Assembly (NCBI RefSeq): GCF_033097365.1
Contig: NZ_AP028461.1
Span: 5,394,001-5,458,000, forward strand
DNA from: Actinoplanes sichuanensis
GTDB taxonomy: Bacteria > Actinomycetota > Actinomycetes > Mycobacteriales > Micromonosporaceae
Direction of reading: 5' to 3'
Length of the DNA stretch: 64,000 bases
This document shows, piece by piece, positions 51,222 through 60,134 of the stretch. Below the pieces are notes generated by a model that saw nothing but the letters and a program-made list of their open reading frames with translations, made no database searches and had not been told where the DNA came from. A program made the translations under genes and the position numbers. Position 1 is the stretch's first letter. Each line of letters begins with the position of its first letter.

Positions 51222-52112
51222 GGGGCTGATCAACTCGTCGGCCGTCCACTCGGCCACACCGGACGGGTATGGCGGAGTGAGCCCGAGAATGATGTGGCCG
51301 AATCCGGCGTCGATCGCCTCACGGATCTTGTCGCGGGTGTCGGCCGGCCGGTCATAGGAGACCGGCAGATGGATGGAGCGGGTGATCGTCGCGGGGTCGC
51401 GGCCGATCTCCGCGCAGTACCGGTCCAGTAGGACGCTGCGACCGACGACGTCGGTGATGTCGCCGCCGCCCGGGATGTTCCACAGGTCGGCGTGCTCGGC
51501 GACCACCCGGAGCAGCGCCGACGACCGCCCGCCGATCATGATCGGCGGATGCGGCCGCTGGACCGGCTTGGGACTGCCGAACGCCCCGGTGAGCTGGACG
51601 TGCTCACCGCGGAAGTCGAACGGCTCGGCCCCGGTCCACAGTCTCCGGATCACCGTGCAGGCCTCGTCGAGAGCCGCCACCGAGGACGCGAAGTCGTGGT
51701 ACGGCAGGCCGTGCGCCTCGTACTCCCGTCGGGCCATGGGGTGACTCGGCCGTGATCCGGCGCCGATGCCGAAGTCGAGACGGCCTCCGGAGACGATGTC
51801 GACGGTGGTGGCGATCTTGGCGAGTATCGCCGGCGGCCGGAACCGGTTGCTGGTCACCAGCAGGCCCAGGCGCAGCCGTCGGGTCTGTGCGGCCAGGGCC
51901 GCCAGCAGGGTCCAGCCCTCCAACGCCGGGCCGCCGGGATCGCCGCCGATCGGCATCAGGTGGTCGAACAGCCAGGCGTGCTCGATCTCGGGGATGCCGT
52001 CGGCGTCCCGCCAGACCTGCTGAATGTCCTGGTAGCCGACCTGCATCGGCGCGGTCATGATGCCGAAACGAACCCGCCGGACTCCGCGTGCCGCCTCTAC
52101 GCCGCCGGCCAT
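51210..52112 (-). CDS. LLM-class flavin-dependent oxidoreductase (F420- or FMN-linked)
   Basis: 300 residues from the ATG at 52112, chosen because the luciferase-like fold begins just after it (VRRVRFGIMTAPMQVGYQDI). AWLFDHLMPIGGDPGGPALE, AALAAQTRRLRLGLLV and FGIGAGSRPSHPMARREYEAHG follow the LLM pattern. An in-frame start further upstream would add a repetitive Gly/Ala/Glu segment. The substrate is unknown. It lies in an operon with an aldo/keto reductase, controlled by the TetR at 53.4 kb. Confidence 0.85.
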   Translation of the reverse strand: MAGGVEAARGVRRVRFGIMTAPMQVGYQDIQQVWRDADGIPEIEHAWLFDHLMPIGGDPGGPALEGWTLLAALAAQTRRLRLGLLVTSNRFRPPAILAKIATTVDIVSGGRLDFGIGAGSRPSHPMARREYEAHGLPYHDFASSVAALDEACTVIRRLWTGAEPFDFRGEHVQLTGAFGSPKPVQRPHPPIMIGGRSSALLRVVAEHADLWNIPGGGDITDVVGRSVLLDRYCAEIGRDPATITRSIHLPVSYDRPADTRDKIREAIDAGFGHIILGLTPPYPSGVAEWTADELISPTAR

Positions 52113-52270
52113 CTCAGCACCGGCCTCCACTTCGTTGCCGCCGGCCGCCGCTTCGGTGCCGCCCACCATCCCAGCGCCCGCCGCCACTTCGGCGCCGCCG
52201 GCCGCCATTTCGGCGCCGCCGGCCGCCATTTCGGCGCCGCCGGCCGCCGCTTCGGTGCTGCCGGCCACCT
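52113..52270 (-). repeat. 21-bp tandem repeats between the AKR stop and the LLM start
   Basis: The plus strand repeats GCCGCCGGCCGCCATTTCGGC about three times exactly and several more times imperfectly. Translated in the LLM frame it gives GGAEMAA, GGAEMAA, GGAEVAA, GGTEAAA, GGNEVEA. The frame stays open through it, so longer N-termini of the LLM protein are possible. Confidence 0.85.
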
Positions 52271-53289
52271 CAGCGCCGCCGTAGCGAGGCGTCGAGCAGC
52301 GACGGCGGGGTGTCGATCTTCTCGTCCGGGGCCAGGTCGACGCCGGGTGCGACGATCGCATCGATCGCGTCCAGGACGTCGGCGGACAACACCGTGTCGG
52401 CCGCGGCGACCTGCGAGTGCAGGTGGTCCAGCGTGCGCGGGCCGATGATCGCGCTGGTCACGCCGGGGTGCGCGGTGACGAACCCGAGTGCCAACTGGAT
52501 CAGCGTCAGCCCTGCCTGATCGGCCACCTTGACCAGTTGCTCGACGGCGTCGAGGCGAGCCCGGTTGGCCGGGACGGTCAGGTCGAAGCGCTGCTGGAGC
52601 AGGCCCGCACGGTAGGTGCTGATCTCCTGCCCGGCCCGGATCGCACCGGAGAGCCAGCCTGACGCGAGCGGGCTCCAGGCGAGCACGCCCATGCCGTACT
52701 CCTGGGTGGCGGGCAGCACGTGGGTCTCGATGCCGCGTTGCAGGATGGAGTAGCTGGGCTGCTCGGTGACGTACCGGCTCAGGTGATGTTCGCGGGCGGC
52801 CCACTGGCTCTGCACGATGCGGTAGGCGGGGAAGGTCGACGAGCCGAAGTAGCGGATCTTCCCGGCCCGCTGCAGGTCGGTCAGCGCCGACAGGGTCTCC
52901 TCGTCGCTGGTCGCCGGATCCCAGCGGTGGATCTGGTAGAGATCGACGTGGTCGACGCCGAGCCGGCGCAGGCTGTCGTCGAGGGCGGTGACCAGCCAGC
53001 GCCGGGAGCCGCCCTGCTGGTTGCGGTCCGGTCCCATCGGCAGGGTGGCTTTGGTGGCCAGCACGAGGTCGTCGCGGCGGCCGGCGATGGCCTTGCCGAC
53101 GATCTGCTCGGACTCGCCCTGGCTGTACATGTCGGCGGTGTCGATCAGGTTGATGCCCGCCTCGAGGGCGGCGTCGATGATCGCGCCACCCTCGTCCTGA
53201 CCGGTGCGAGCCATCGCGCCGAAGTTCATCGCGCCGAGCGCCAGGGTGCTGACCTGGACGCCGGTCCGGCCCAAACTACGGTACTGCAT
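52270..53289 (-). CDS. Aldo/keto reductase
   Basis: 339 residues. Opening MQYRSLGRTGVQVSTLALGA, catalytic Asp/Tyr in LIDTADMYSQGESEQIVG, Lys in LVLATKATLPMG, His region DLYQIHRWD, and the C-terminal VTSAIIGPRTLDHL. NADPH-dependent carbonyl reduction of an unknown substrate. It is the first gene of a two-gene operon with the LLM oxidoreductase. Two palindromic operators upstream and a divergent TetR imply inducible control. Confidence 0.95.
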   Translation of the reverse strand: MQYRSLGRTGVQVSTLALGAMNFGAMARTGQDEGGAIIDAALEAGINLIDTADMYSQGESEQIVGKAIAGRRDDLVLATKATLPMGPDRNQQGGSRRWLVTALDDSLRRLGVDHVDLYQIHRWDPATSDEETLSALTDLQRAGKIRYFGSSTFPAYRIVQSQWAAREHHLSRYVTEQPSYSILQRGIETHVLPATQEYGMGVLAWSPLASGWLSGAIRAGQEISTYRAGLLQQRFDLTVPANRARLDAVEQLVKVADQAGLTLIQLALGFVTAHPGVTSAIIGPRTLDHLHSQVAAADTVLSADVLDAIDAIVAPGVDLAPDEKIDTPPSLLDASLRRR

Positions 53290-53327
53290 GGTCGTTCCTC
53301 CTGGGTGTCTGTCATGCTGAGGCTAAG

Positions 53328-53342
53328 CGGAACAACGTTCCG
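53328..53342. promoter_or_regulatory. Operator 1, CGGAACAACGTTCCG
   Basis: A 6+3+6 perfect inverted repeat, 39 bp before the AKR start. Same half sites as the second copy at 53360-53374. Confidence 0.8.
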
Positions 53343-53359
53343 GCCCTGCGACAAACATA

Positions 53360-53374
53360 CGGAACAGTGTTCCG
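53360..53374. promoter_or_regulatory. Operator 2, CGGAACAGTGTTCCG
   Basis: A second copy with the same halves, centred 32 bp (three helical turns) from the first, closer to the TetR gene. Two sites on one face of DNA suggest cooperative binding by the divergent TetR regulator. Confidence 0.8.
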
Positions 53375-53424
53375 TTTACCAAGTGGGTTCCGTTCCCAAG
53401 AGACGTGACGGGGGTAACAGTTCA

Positions 53425-53976
53425 GTGGTGGAGAAGCGGGCCGACGCCCGCCGCAATCAGGCGACCCTGCTGTCGGCTGCGGCCGCGGCGTTCGTCGAGG
53501 CCGGTGTCAACGTGCCGGTGCGGGAGATCGCGGCGCGGGCCGGAGTCGGGGTCGGCACCATCTATCGACACTTCCCGACCCGGGCCGATCTGATCGTCGC
53601 CGTCTACCACCACCAGATCGAGGCGTGCGCCGAAGCCGGTCCGACTCTCCTCGCCGCCGCGGGCACCCCACACGCGGCGCTGGCCGAGTGGATCGGCCTG
53701 TTCGTCGACTTCCTGGTGACGAAACACGGCCTCGCCGGAGCCTTCCACTCCGACGACGCCGCGTTTCAGAAACTGCACTCGTATTTCCTGGACCGGCTGC
53801 TACCGGTCTGCGCCGACCTACTGAAAGCCGCCGCCGACGCGGGCGAGATCCGCCCCGATGTCGGCGCTCTGGAGTTGATGCGCGGCGTAGGCAACCTGTG
53901 CATCGGCGACGGCGACGACCCCCGCTACAACGCCCGCCGGATGGTCGGCTTCCTGATCGCCGGCCTGCACACCTGA
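53425..53976 (+). CDS. TetR family regulator
   Basis: 183 residues; GTG at 53425 or 53428. The helix-turn-helix is VPVREIAARAGVGVGTIYRH followed by FPTRADLI; the C-terminal domain (about 80-180) is of the SbtR/AlkX-type (AGAFHSDDAAFQKLHSYFLD, ALELMRGVGNLCIGDGDDP). Divergent from the AKR/LLM operon and almost certainly its repressor through the two palindromes between them. Confidence 0.93.
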   Translation: MVEKRADARRNQATLLSAAAAAFVEAGVNVPVREIAARAGVGVGTIYRHFPTRADLIVAVYHHQIEACAEAGPTLLAAAGTPHAALAEWIGLFVDFLVTKHGLAGAFHSDDAAFQKLHSYFLDRLLPVCADLLKAAADAGEIRPDVGALELMRGVGNLCIGDGDDPRYNARRMVGFLIAGLHT

Positions 53977-53990
53977 CGCCCACCATCCCG

Positions 53991-54077
53991 GCCTTGCCGA
54001 CTTCCCCGGCCTTGCCGACTCCGCGGCGTTGGCGACTTCCCCGGCCTTGGCGACTCCGCGGCGTTGGCGACTTCCCC
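53991..54077. repeat. Short tandem repeats downstream of the TetR gene
   Basis: About five alternating units of 17-18 bp, CCTTGsCGACTTCCCCGG and CGTTGGCGACTCCGCGG types, between the TetR stop and the convergent membrane gene. No gene is visible in the 238-bp gap; the remainder to 54214 is GC-rich without structure I recognise. Confidence 0.7.
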
Positions 54078-54214
54078 GTTCGTCGGCCCAGTTGCCTGCC
54101 GCTCTGCCGTTTGCGCCGCGGGCTGCCGCCTTCCGGTCCGGCCGCCCTCCGGCCCGACCACTCTCCGGTTTGGCGCCTTCCCTCTCGGCCTCCGTTTCGC
54201 TCGGTTCTCGACGG

Positions 54215-54967
54215 TCAGGGCAGGCTGGAAGGGCGGTGCGTGGTGGCGGCGGAACCGGCGTGCACGATGACCGACAGGGTGTCGACCTCGCCGCCCTCGG
54301 CGCCCGGCCACCAGGCCGCCCACCAGCCGCCCTTCACACTCGCCTTGACCAGCGTGCCGTTGTCGAGACGCACCTCGACCGCGGTGACGTCCGGCGCGGC
54401 GAGACCGACGATGTTCGACCATTGGTCGTCGCCGTCGCCGTAGGAACTCATCGTCTCCAGATTGACGGTGCCCGCCTGCGGGGCGACGATCGCCGCCTCG
54501 TCGATCAGGCTCATCGAGGCGGCCCCGTCACCGTCGCCGACCATCAGGCACTCGACGATCGTGCCGCCCTTGCGCTGGATCAGCAGCGTCGCCTCGCCGC
54601 GCTGCTCGGCCAGGAGCACGTCGGACGCCTTCGCCACGGTCTCCCCGGCGACACCGTTGGCGGCACAGGCCTGCGCCTGCGGCAGCACCTGGTCACCGGT
54701 ACGCGCGGTGGGCTGAGCGGTCCACGATGCGACGGCCCGCTCGGTCGCTCCCGGAACCAGCGCCGGCACCGCGACCGCGGCGACCGCACCGAGTGCCGTG
54801 GCGGCCGCACCGGCGAACAGCCAGCGCCGCATCGGCGGGCGGGTGACACTCTCGGCCGACCCGCTGATCACCCGCTCGACGAACGCCTCCGCGCGGGCCC
54901 ACTCCATCGGGCTGGGCTCCCGGTCGCGAGCCGGGTCGAGGACGGCGAGACGGTCCAGGTCGTTCAT
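54215..54967 (-). CDS. Membrane-anchored partner of an ECF sigma factor (anti-sigma-like)
   Basis: 250 residues; ATG overlaps the sigma stop (ATGA). A short cytoplasmic N-terminus (LDRLAVLDPARDREPSPMEW), one membrane helix (LFAGAAATALGAVAAVAVPA, about 48-68), and an outer domain of 180 residues. Position and topology fit an anti-sigma factor, but no zinc HxxxCxxC motif is present, so it may instead be a sensor or a lipid-anchored target. The outer domain has two cysteines (ACAANG, VECLMVG). Confidence 0.75.
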   Translation of the reverse strand: MNDLDRLAVLDPARDREPSPMEWARAEAFVERVISGSAESVTRPPMRRWLFAGAAATALGAVAAVAVPALVPGATERAVASWTAQPTARTGDQVLPQAQACAANGVAGETVAKASDVLLAEQRGEATLLIQRKGGTIVECLMVGDGDGAASMSLIDEAAIVAPQAGTVNLETMSSYGDGDDQWSNIVGLAAPDVTAVEVRLDNGTLVKASVKGGWWAAWWPGAEGGEVDTLSVIVHAGSAATTHRPSSLP

Positions 54968-55560
54968 GCGTTCGTCCACGACTGCTGCTCCTTGATGACG
55001 GGGGTCGGTGTCGAAGTGAGGTGGGCTCCGGATGCCGCCTGCGCAGGCTGCGAGGCCGCCTGCGCAGGCTGCGAGGCCGCCGAGACCGGGCTGAGTGCGG
55101 TGTGGAGGCGCTTGCGGGCTCGGGTGAGCCGCATCGCGAAGGTGGAACGACGGCACCCCAGAACGGTGGCCGCCTGCTCGGAGGTGAGCCCGTCGAAGGC
55201 GACCAACGCCAGGACCTCACGGTCGGCGGGGCTGAGGGTCCGCCAGGCCCGCTCCAGGTCGATACGCTCCGCGGCCGCGGCCGAACCGTCCGGCACGTGG
55301 CTTTCGGCGCCGGTCAGCCGTACATCCAGAGCCTGACGCCGCAACCAGCCGCGGGTCTGGTTGGCCATGGTCCGCCGGGCCACCGCGAACAGCCATGGCC
55401 GGGCCTCCGCGGGAACGTCGGCGAGCCGCCGCCAGGCGGTGAGGAAGACGGTCGACACGACGTCCTCGGCCTCGTCCGCCGGGATTCGCCTCTCGACGAA
55501 CCGCAGCAGGTCAGCGTAGGTGTCCCGGTGCAGCGCCCGGAACCGCTCTTGTTGGTCCAT
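54964..55560 (-). CDS. ECF-type RNA polymerase sigma factor
   Basis: 198 residues. Sigma region 2 (LHRDTYADLLRFVERRIP, AEDVVSTVFLTAWRRL, PWLFAVARRTMANQTRG) and region 4 (LSPADREVLALVAFDGLTSE, QAATVLGCRRSTFAMRLTRA) are complete. The C-terminal tail has a duplicated ASQPAQA encoded by a 21-bp direct repeat. It directs transcription of an unknown regulon, and is co-translated with the membrane protein that follows. Confidence 0.93.
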   Translation of the reverse strand: MDQQERFRALHRDTYADLLRFVERRIPADEAEDVVSTVFLTAWRRLADVPAEARPWLFAVARRTMANQTRGWLRRQALDVRLTGAESHVPDGSAAAAERIDLERAWRTLSPADREVLALVAFDGLTSEQAATVLGCRRSTFAMRLTRARKRLHTALSPVSAASQPAQAASQPAQAASGAHLTSTPTPVIKEQQSWTNA

Positions 55561-55652
55561 GCCCCCTACCTGTCCGGGAGGCGGAAGTCTGCCACACCCC
55601 CGCGTCAGAAAAATGCTTGATTCATGTCCGTCACTATGTTTTGACTGTCGGG

Positions 55653-57419
55653 GTGGCCTTCACACCGCATGAGATCGAATCCCTGCGCGCGAGGTATCGG
55701 ACCGAACGGGACAGGCGGGCACGCCCGGACGGCGGAAGTCAGTATCGGCCGACGACCGGTGAGTTCGGCTTCTACGCCACCGATCCCTGGACCGAACGGG
55801 TGGAACGGGAGGCGGTGACCGACCGAGTCGACGCGACGGTCGTCGGCGGTGGGTTCGGCGGGCTGCTCAGTGGCGCGCGGCTGCGGCAGGCCGGCCTCCA
55901 GGACCTGCGGATGATCGACGAGGCGGGTGACTTCGGCGGCACCTGGTACTGGAACCGGTATCCGGGCATCCACTGCGACATCGAGGCGACGGTGTACATG
56001 CCACTCCTCGAAGAGGTGGGATACGTCCCGAAATGGCGGTACGCGCCGGGCGACGAGATCCGGCAGCACGCCGTGGCCATCGCCAAACGGTTCGACCTGT
56101 ACCAGCACGCCCTCTTCCACACGAAGGTCACCGACCTGCGGTGGGACGACGACGCTGCGGAATGGACGGTCACCACCGACCGCGGCGATGTATTCCGCTC
56201 TCGGTACGTGGTGCTGTCGTCCGGGCTGCTCACCCAGGCCAAGCTGCCGGGCATCCCGGGCATCGCGGAGTTCGGCGGGCACACCTTCCACACCAGCCGC
56301 TGGGACTACGCGTACACCGGCGGCGATCAGACCGGCGGTCTCACCGGGCTCGCCGACAAGAGGGTCGCCGTCGTCGGAACCGGCGCGACCGCCATCCAGG
56401 TGGTGCCGCACCTCGGCCGCGACGCCCAACACCTCTATGTCTTCCAGCGCACCCCGTCGTCGGTCGACGTGCGCGACAACCGGCCCACCGACCAGGCGAT
56501 CCTGGATCGTGTACGGCCCGGCTGGCAGCGGGAACGGATGGACAACTTCCTCACCGTGGTGACCGGCGGGCAGGCCGACGTCGACCTGATCGACGACCGC
56601 TGGACCGCGACCGCGAAACTGCAGCGCACCTTTCTGGCCGGCACCCCGACCGAATTGACCGAGGAACAACTGGAGCTCGCCGACTTCGCCACCATGAACG
56701 ACATCCGCGCCCGCGTCGATGAGGTGATCACCGACCCGGCCGTCGCCGAGATGCTCAAACCCTGGTACCGGTACATGTGCAAACGGCCCACGTTCAGCGA
56801 CGAGTACCTGCCGACGTTCAACCGGGCGAACGTGACGCTCGTCGACACGTCCGGACACGGCGGCATCACCCGGATGACCCCGACCGGCATCGTCGTCGGT
56901 GACACCGAATACGAGGTGGACTGCGTCGTCTTCGCCACCGGCTTCGAGGTCGGCATCTCCGGCATCCTGTCCGGAAACCTGCAGGTGTACGGGCGCGGCG
57001 GGAAGCACATCTTCGAACACTGGGCGAACGGGTTCCGTACCCTCCACGGCTTCACCTCTCATGGTTTTCCCAACCTGTTCCAGCTGGGGCCACTCCACAA
57101 CGCCAGGGCCGTCAATTTCGTGCACATCCTGGATGAGCAGGCCATCCACATCGGCGCGCTGGTCGACGCGGCCGAGAAGCGTGGCGCTCGCCGGATCGAA
57201 CCAACCCTCGAAGCCGAGGACGCGTGGTCGGCCACCATCGACGCGACCGCCGCCGACAGCTATCGGTTCCAGAGCGAGTGCACCCCCGGCTACTACAACA
57301 ACGAGGGCAACCCGTTGCCGCTGAACGTCTCCTTCGGCCCCGGCCCGATCGCCTTTCATGAACTCCTGCGCACGTGGCGCACCGACGGAAGTCTGGAGCA
57401 GCTGCTGTGGAACGACTGA
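55653..57419 (+). CDS. Flavin-containing Baeyer-Villiger monooxygenase
   Basis: About 588 residues from the GTG at 55653 (VAFTPHEIESLRARYRTERD, the typical opening); a TTG at 55617 is possible. FAD motif VVGGGFGGLLSGARLRQAG, the BVMO fingerprint FGGHTFHTSRWDY near residue 207, and a second Rossmann VAVVGTGATAIQVVPHLG for NADPH. It inserts oxygen next to a ketone to give an ester or lactone. The next gene encodes a SMP-30-like enzyme that could open such a product, overlapping by 13 bp. Confidence 0.93.
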   Translation: MAFTPHEIESLRARYRTERDRRARPDGGSQYRPTTGEFGFYATDPWTERVEREAVTDRVDATVVGGGFGGLLSGARLRQAGLQDLRMIDEAGDFGGTWYWNRYPGIHCDIEATVYMPLLEEVGYVPKWRYAPGDEIRQHAVAIAKRFDLYQHALFHTKVTDLRWDDDAAEWTVTTDRGDVFRSRYVVLSSGLLTQAKLPGIPGIAEFGGHTFHTSRWDYAYTGGDQTGGLTGLADKRVAVVGTGATAIQVVPHLGRDAQHLYVFQRTPSSVDVRDNRPTDQAILDRVRPGWQRERMDNFLTVVTGGQADVDLIDDRWTATAKLQRTFLAGTPTELTEEQLELADFATMNDIRARVDEVITDPAVAEMLKPWYRYMCKRPTFSDEYLPTFNRANVTLVDTSGHGGITRMTPTGIVVGDTEYEVDCVVFATGFEVGISGILSGNLQVYGRGGKHIFEHWANGFRTLHGFTSHGFPNLFQLGPLHNARAVNFVHILDEQAIHIGALVDAAEKRGARRIEPTLEAEDAWSATIDATAADSYRFQSECTPGYYNNEGNPLPLNVSFGPGPIAFHELLRTWRTDGSLEQLLWND

Positions 57420-58897
57420 TCGCCGCCACCCCACTGCGCGGCTCCAACGGAATCGCCTTCGGCCCCGACGGCCGATTGTGGGTCGCCGAATACCTGCCCG
57501 GCCGGATCAGCGCCGTCGACGTCGCCACCGGCCGGGTCGACGTGATCGTCGCCCCTGACGGGCCGCTGCAATCCCCGGACGACCTGGTCTTCGACACCGA
57601 TGGCAACTTGTGGATCACCGATGTCGCCCCCGGCCGGGTGTGGCGTCGCAGCCCCGACGGCGAACTCACGATCGCCGCTGGCGGCATCCTCAATCCCAAC
57701 GGCATCGCCGCCATCGGCAACCGGATCTTCGTCAACGAGATGGTCCCCGGCGGCCGCGTCCTCGAACTCACCACATCACCCCCCATTCCGGCGCCGTCGC
57801 ATGGCACGTCTTCGCCTCGTGTGCTCGTCGAAGGTCTGATGCTGGGCAACGCCATGCAGGCCGGGCCGGACGGCAACCTCTACTACCCGCACATGTTCCC
57901 CGGCGAGGTCTACCGGATCAGCCCCGAAGGCGGCACCCCGACGCTGGTCGCCGAGGTCGCCCAGACGGTCGCGGTCCGCTTCGACCGCAACGGCGTGCTC
58001 TACGTGCTGTCGATCGACGAAGCCGGCACCATCACCCGCATCGACGGCGAACATCGCACCGAGATCGTCACCGGCATAGCCGGCCTGGACAACGCCGCTT
58101 TCGACGCCGACAACCGGATGTACGTCTCCAGCTTCAGCAGCGCCGGAATCACCGAGGTCCGTCCCGACGGCAGCCTGCGCGAGGTGGTGCCACGCGGCCT
58201 GGCGGGCCCCTATGGCATCGCCGTCGACCCGGCCGGCGAACTCCACATCGCCGACCACTACCGGCTCGACGGCGCGTTCCTGCCGTTCGCCCACGCGGTC
58301 GCCGCCGCCGGCGACCTGCATTTCACCTCCCAGTACGGCCAGGTCCTGACCCTGTCCCGGGCCGAGACCCGCACCCGGGCCGAAAACCTCGATCAACCCC
58401 AGGGCCTCGCGGTACGCCCGGACGGCACCCTTCTCATCGCCGAGGCGGGTGCGGGTCGCGTGCTGTCGATAGCTCCCGACGACGCGCTGTCCGTCGTAGC
58501 CGAGGGCCTGGGCCGCCCAGTCGACGTGGCGGTCGACGCCGACGGCCGCTGCTACATCTCCGACGAGGACCATGGCACCGTCTACCGCCTCGAGGACGGC
58601 AAGCCGACCGTGGTCGCCGACGGCCTGCACGCCCCGCAGGGCCTGGCAGTAACCGCCGACGGCCGGATCCTGGTCGTCGAGGCCGGCCGCCGCCGCCTCG
58701 TCTCGGCCGCCCCGCAGGTCAGCGTCCTGCTGGAGGACCTGCCGGTCGCGCCACCCCGGCCCGTCCAGCCGGCGCTGCTGATCGAGGGACTACCCGGAGT
58801 CCCCCGCCAGTTCGCCGCCCTGGCCACCACACCCGACGGCGCCCTCCTGCTGGGCGCCTCAGCCGACGGCAGCATCCTCCGCCTCCCTGTCCCTTGA
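57407..58897 (+). CDS. SMP-30/gluconolactonase-like beta-propeller protein
   Basis: 496 residues, GTG at 57407 overlapping the BVMO stop. Repeated blades with NGIAFGPDGRLWVAEYLPGR, DDLVFDTDGNLWITDVAPGR, QGLAVRPDGTLLIAEAGAGR, VDVAVDADGRCYISDEDHGT and QGLAVTADGRILVVEAGRRR. This is longer than a single six-blade SMP-30 domain (about 300 residues), so it probably contains extra NHL-type blades. No signal peptide. A lactonase following a BVMO is chemically sensible, but NHL-type proteins of other function are similar. Confidence 0.85.
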   Translation: MERLIAATPLRGSNGIAFGPDGRLWVAEYLPGRISAVDVATGRVDVIVAPDGPLQSPDDLVFDTDGNLWITDVAPGRVWRRSPDGELTIAAGGILNPNGIAAIGNRIFVNEMVPGGRVLELTTSPPIPAPSHGTSSPRVLVEGLMLGNAMQAGPDGNLYYPHMFPGEVYRISPEGGTPTLVAEVAQTVAVRFDRNGVLYVLSIDEAGTITRIDGEHRTEIVTGIAGLDNAAFDADNRMYVSSFSSAGITEVRPDGSLREVVPRGLAGPYGIAVDPAGELHIADHYRLDGAFLPFAHAVAAAGDLHFTSQYGQVLTLSRAETRTRAENLDQPQGLAVRPDGTLLIAEAGAGRVLSIAPDDALSVVAEGLGRPVDVAVDADGRCYISDEDHGTVYRLEDGKPTVVADGLHAPQGLAVTADGRILVVEAGRRRLVSAAPQVSVLLEDLPVAPPRPVQPALLIEGLPGVPRQFAALATTPDGALLLGASADGSILRLPVP

Positions 58898-58991
58898 CGC
58901 ACCTGTGCCACCCACGACACAACAGCCCCCGCCGGGCGGCGGCCGACCGGCCGGCAACCACGACGCTCAGCGCTGCCTCATCCGGCAGCCT

Positions 58992-59093
58992 GCCGCTCAA
59001 CCGGCGACCCAAGCCGCTCAGCCAGCGACCCAAGCCGCTCAGCCAGCGACCCAAGCCGCTCAACCGGCGACCCAAGCCGCTCAACCGGCGACC
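58992..59093 (-). repeat. Five 21-bp tandem repeats spanning the stop of the XRE gene
   Basis: Units begin at 58992, 59013, 59034, 59055 and 59076 and follow GCCGCTCArCCrGCGACCCAA. Read on the minus strand each holds TGA at the same offset, so the XRE gene has five in-frame stops (59081, 59060, 59039, 59018, 58997) in 84 bp. The true stop is in the first unit reached. Confidence 0.9.
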
Positions 59094-59902
59094 AGACGGA
59101 GTGGGGAGATCCGGCGCAGCGCCTCGGCGCTGCGCTCGTCGGCTGGGAGGTAGACCAACAGCCGCATGCCGTGGTCGCCGGGAAGCACCATCACCTCGTA
59201 GGCCAAGCGCAGGCGGCCCGCCTCGGGATGCTCCAGGCGCAGCACGCCGTGGGATCGGGGCAGGCCGGGCACCCGCTCGGCTCGGCCCGTGAACTCCTCC
59301 CCCGCCAGCGCCGTCAACTCGCCGGCGAACTCCGGGCGGGCCGGACCGTCCTTCAACGCCGCGACCTGTTCGTCGGCGACATGCGCCCAGTCGGGAAAGG
59401 CCACCCGCGAGCGCGGATCGGCGAACACGTAACGATTCACATTCGGCTGGTCGCCGTCGAGCAGGCCGATCGGCCCGGCCAGGCGCCGCATGCCCGTTGT
59501 GCACGCCAGCACATCACCGACCTGGTTGACCAGCATCGCCGCCGCCGGCTCCAACTGGTCCAGCATCGCCCGCAGGCCGGGACGCACGCTCCGGGCCGGG
59601 TCGGTGACCAGCCGACCGCAGGTCACGGTCGACGCTCTGGTCAGCCGGTAGAGATGAGCGCGCTCCGCAGCGGTCAGTCGCAACGGGCCTGCCAGCGCGG
59701 CCAGGACCTGTGGTGACGGATGCCGGTCGCGACCCTGCTCGAGCCGCGTCAGATACTCCACGCTGATCCCGGCGAGCAACGCCACCTCGGCCCGGCGCAG
59801 ACCGGGCGTGCGCCGCCGGTCACCCGGCGCCAGCCCGACCTCGGCGGGCGTCACCTCGGCCCGCCGGGCCCGTAGGAAACCGCCCAGCTCGTTGTCGCTC
59901 AT
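59081..59902 (-). CDS. XRE-family regulator with MmyB-like ligand-binding domain
   Basis: 273 residues, ATG at 59902. Helix-turn-helix GLRRAEVALLAGISVEYLTR (about 34-53) and MmyB domain (about 95-270) with LEPAAAMLVNQVGDVLACTT, SRVAFPDWAHVADEQVAALK and GRLRLAYEVMVLPGDHGMRL. Divergent, across 232 bp, from a FAD oxidoreductase it probably regulates. No obvious palindrome is seen in that gap. Its last codons are the unit of a tandem repeat. Confidence 0.93.
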   Translation of the reverse strand: MSDNELGGFLRARRAEVTPAEVGLAPGDRRRTPGLRRAEVALLAGISVEYLTRLEQGRDRHPSPQVLAALAGPLRLTAAERAHLYRLTRASTVTCGRLVTDPARSVRPGLRAMLDQLEPAAAMLVNQVGDVLACTTGMRRLAGPIGLLDGDQPNVNRYVFADPRSRVAFPDWAHVADEQVAALKDGPARPEFAGELTALAGEEFTGRAERVPGLPRSHGVLRLEHPEAGRLRLAYEVMVLPGDHGMRLLVYLPADERSAEALRRISPLRLVAG

Positions 59903-60134
59903 GCAGACGAATCTAGCCACCTGCCGTGCCGATAGGGTGGCCCTGCCACTACTACCCGGGCCGTTCCCAGCCCTGGCCCGGCCGCCCGCTACCACCCTCG
60001 GGCGACCCTTCCGGCCCCGGTTCGGTACCAGCCTTCCCAGGGCTATCCCCGCCACTACCAGCCCGGACACGGCCTCCCTACCGGCCGCCGGGCGCGCCAA
60101 AGTCGAGACCAACCAACGGAAGGTGAGTCTCGAC

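Noticed and set aside
58992..59093. CRISPR array
   Set aside because: Units are contiguous 21-bp tandem copies without unique spacers, no cas genes nearby; it is a minisatellite. The same holds for 50981-51221 and 52113-52270.
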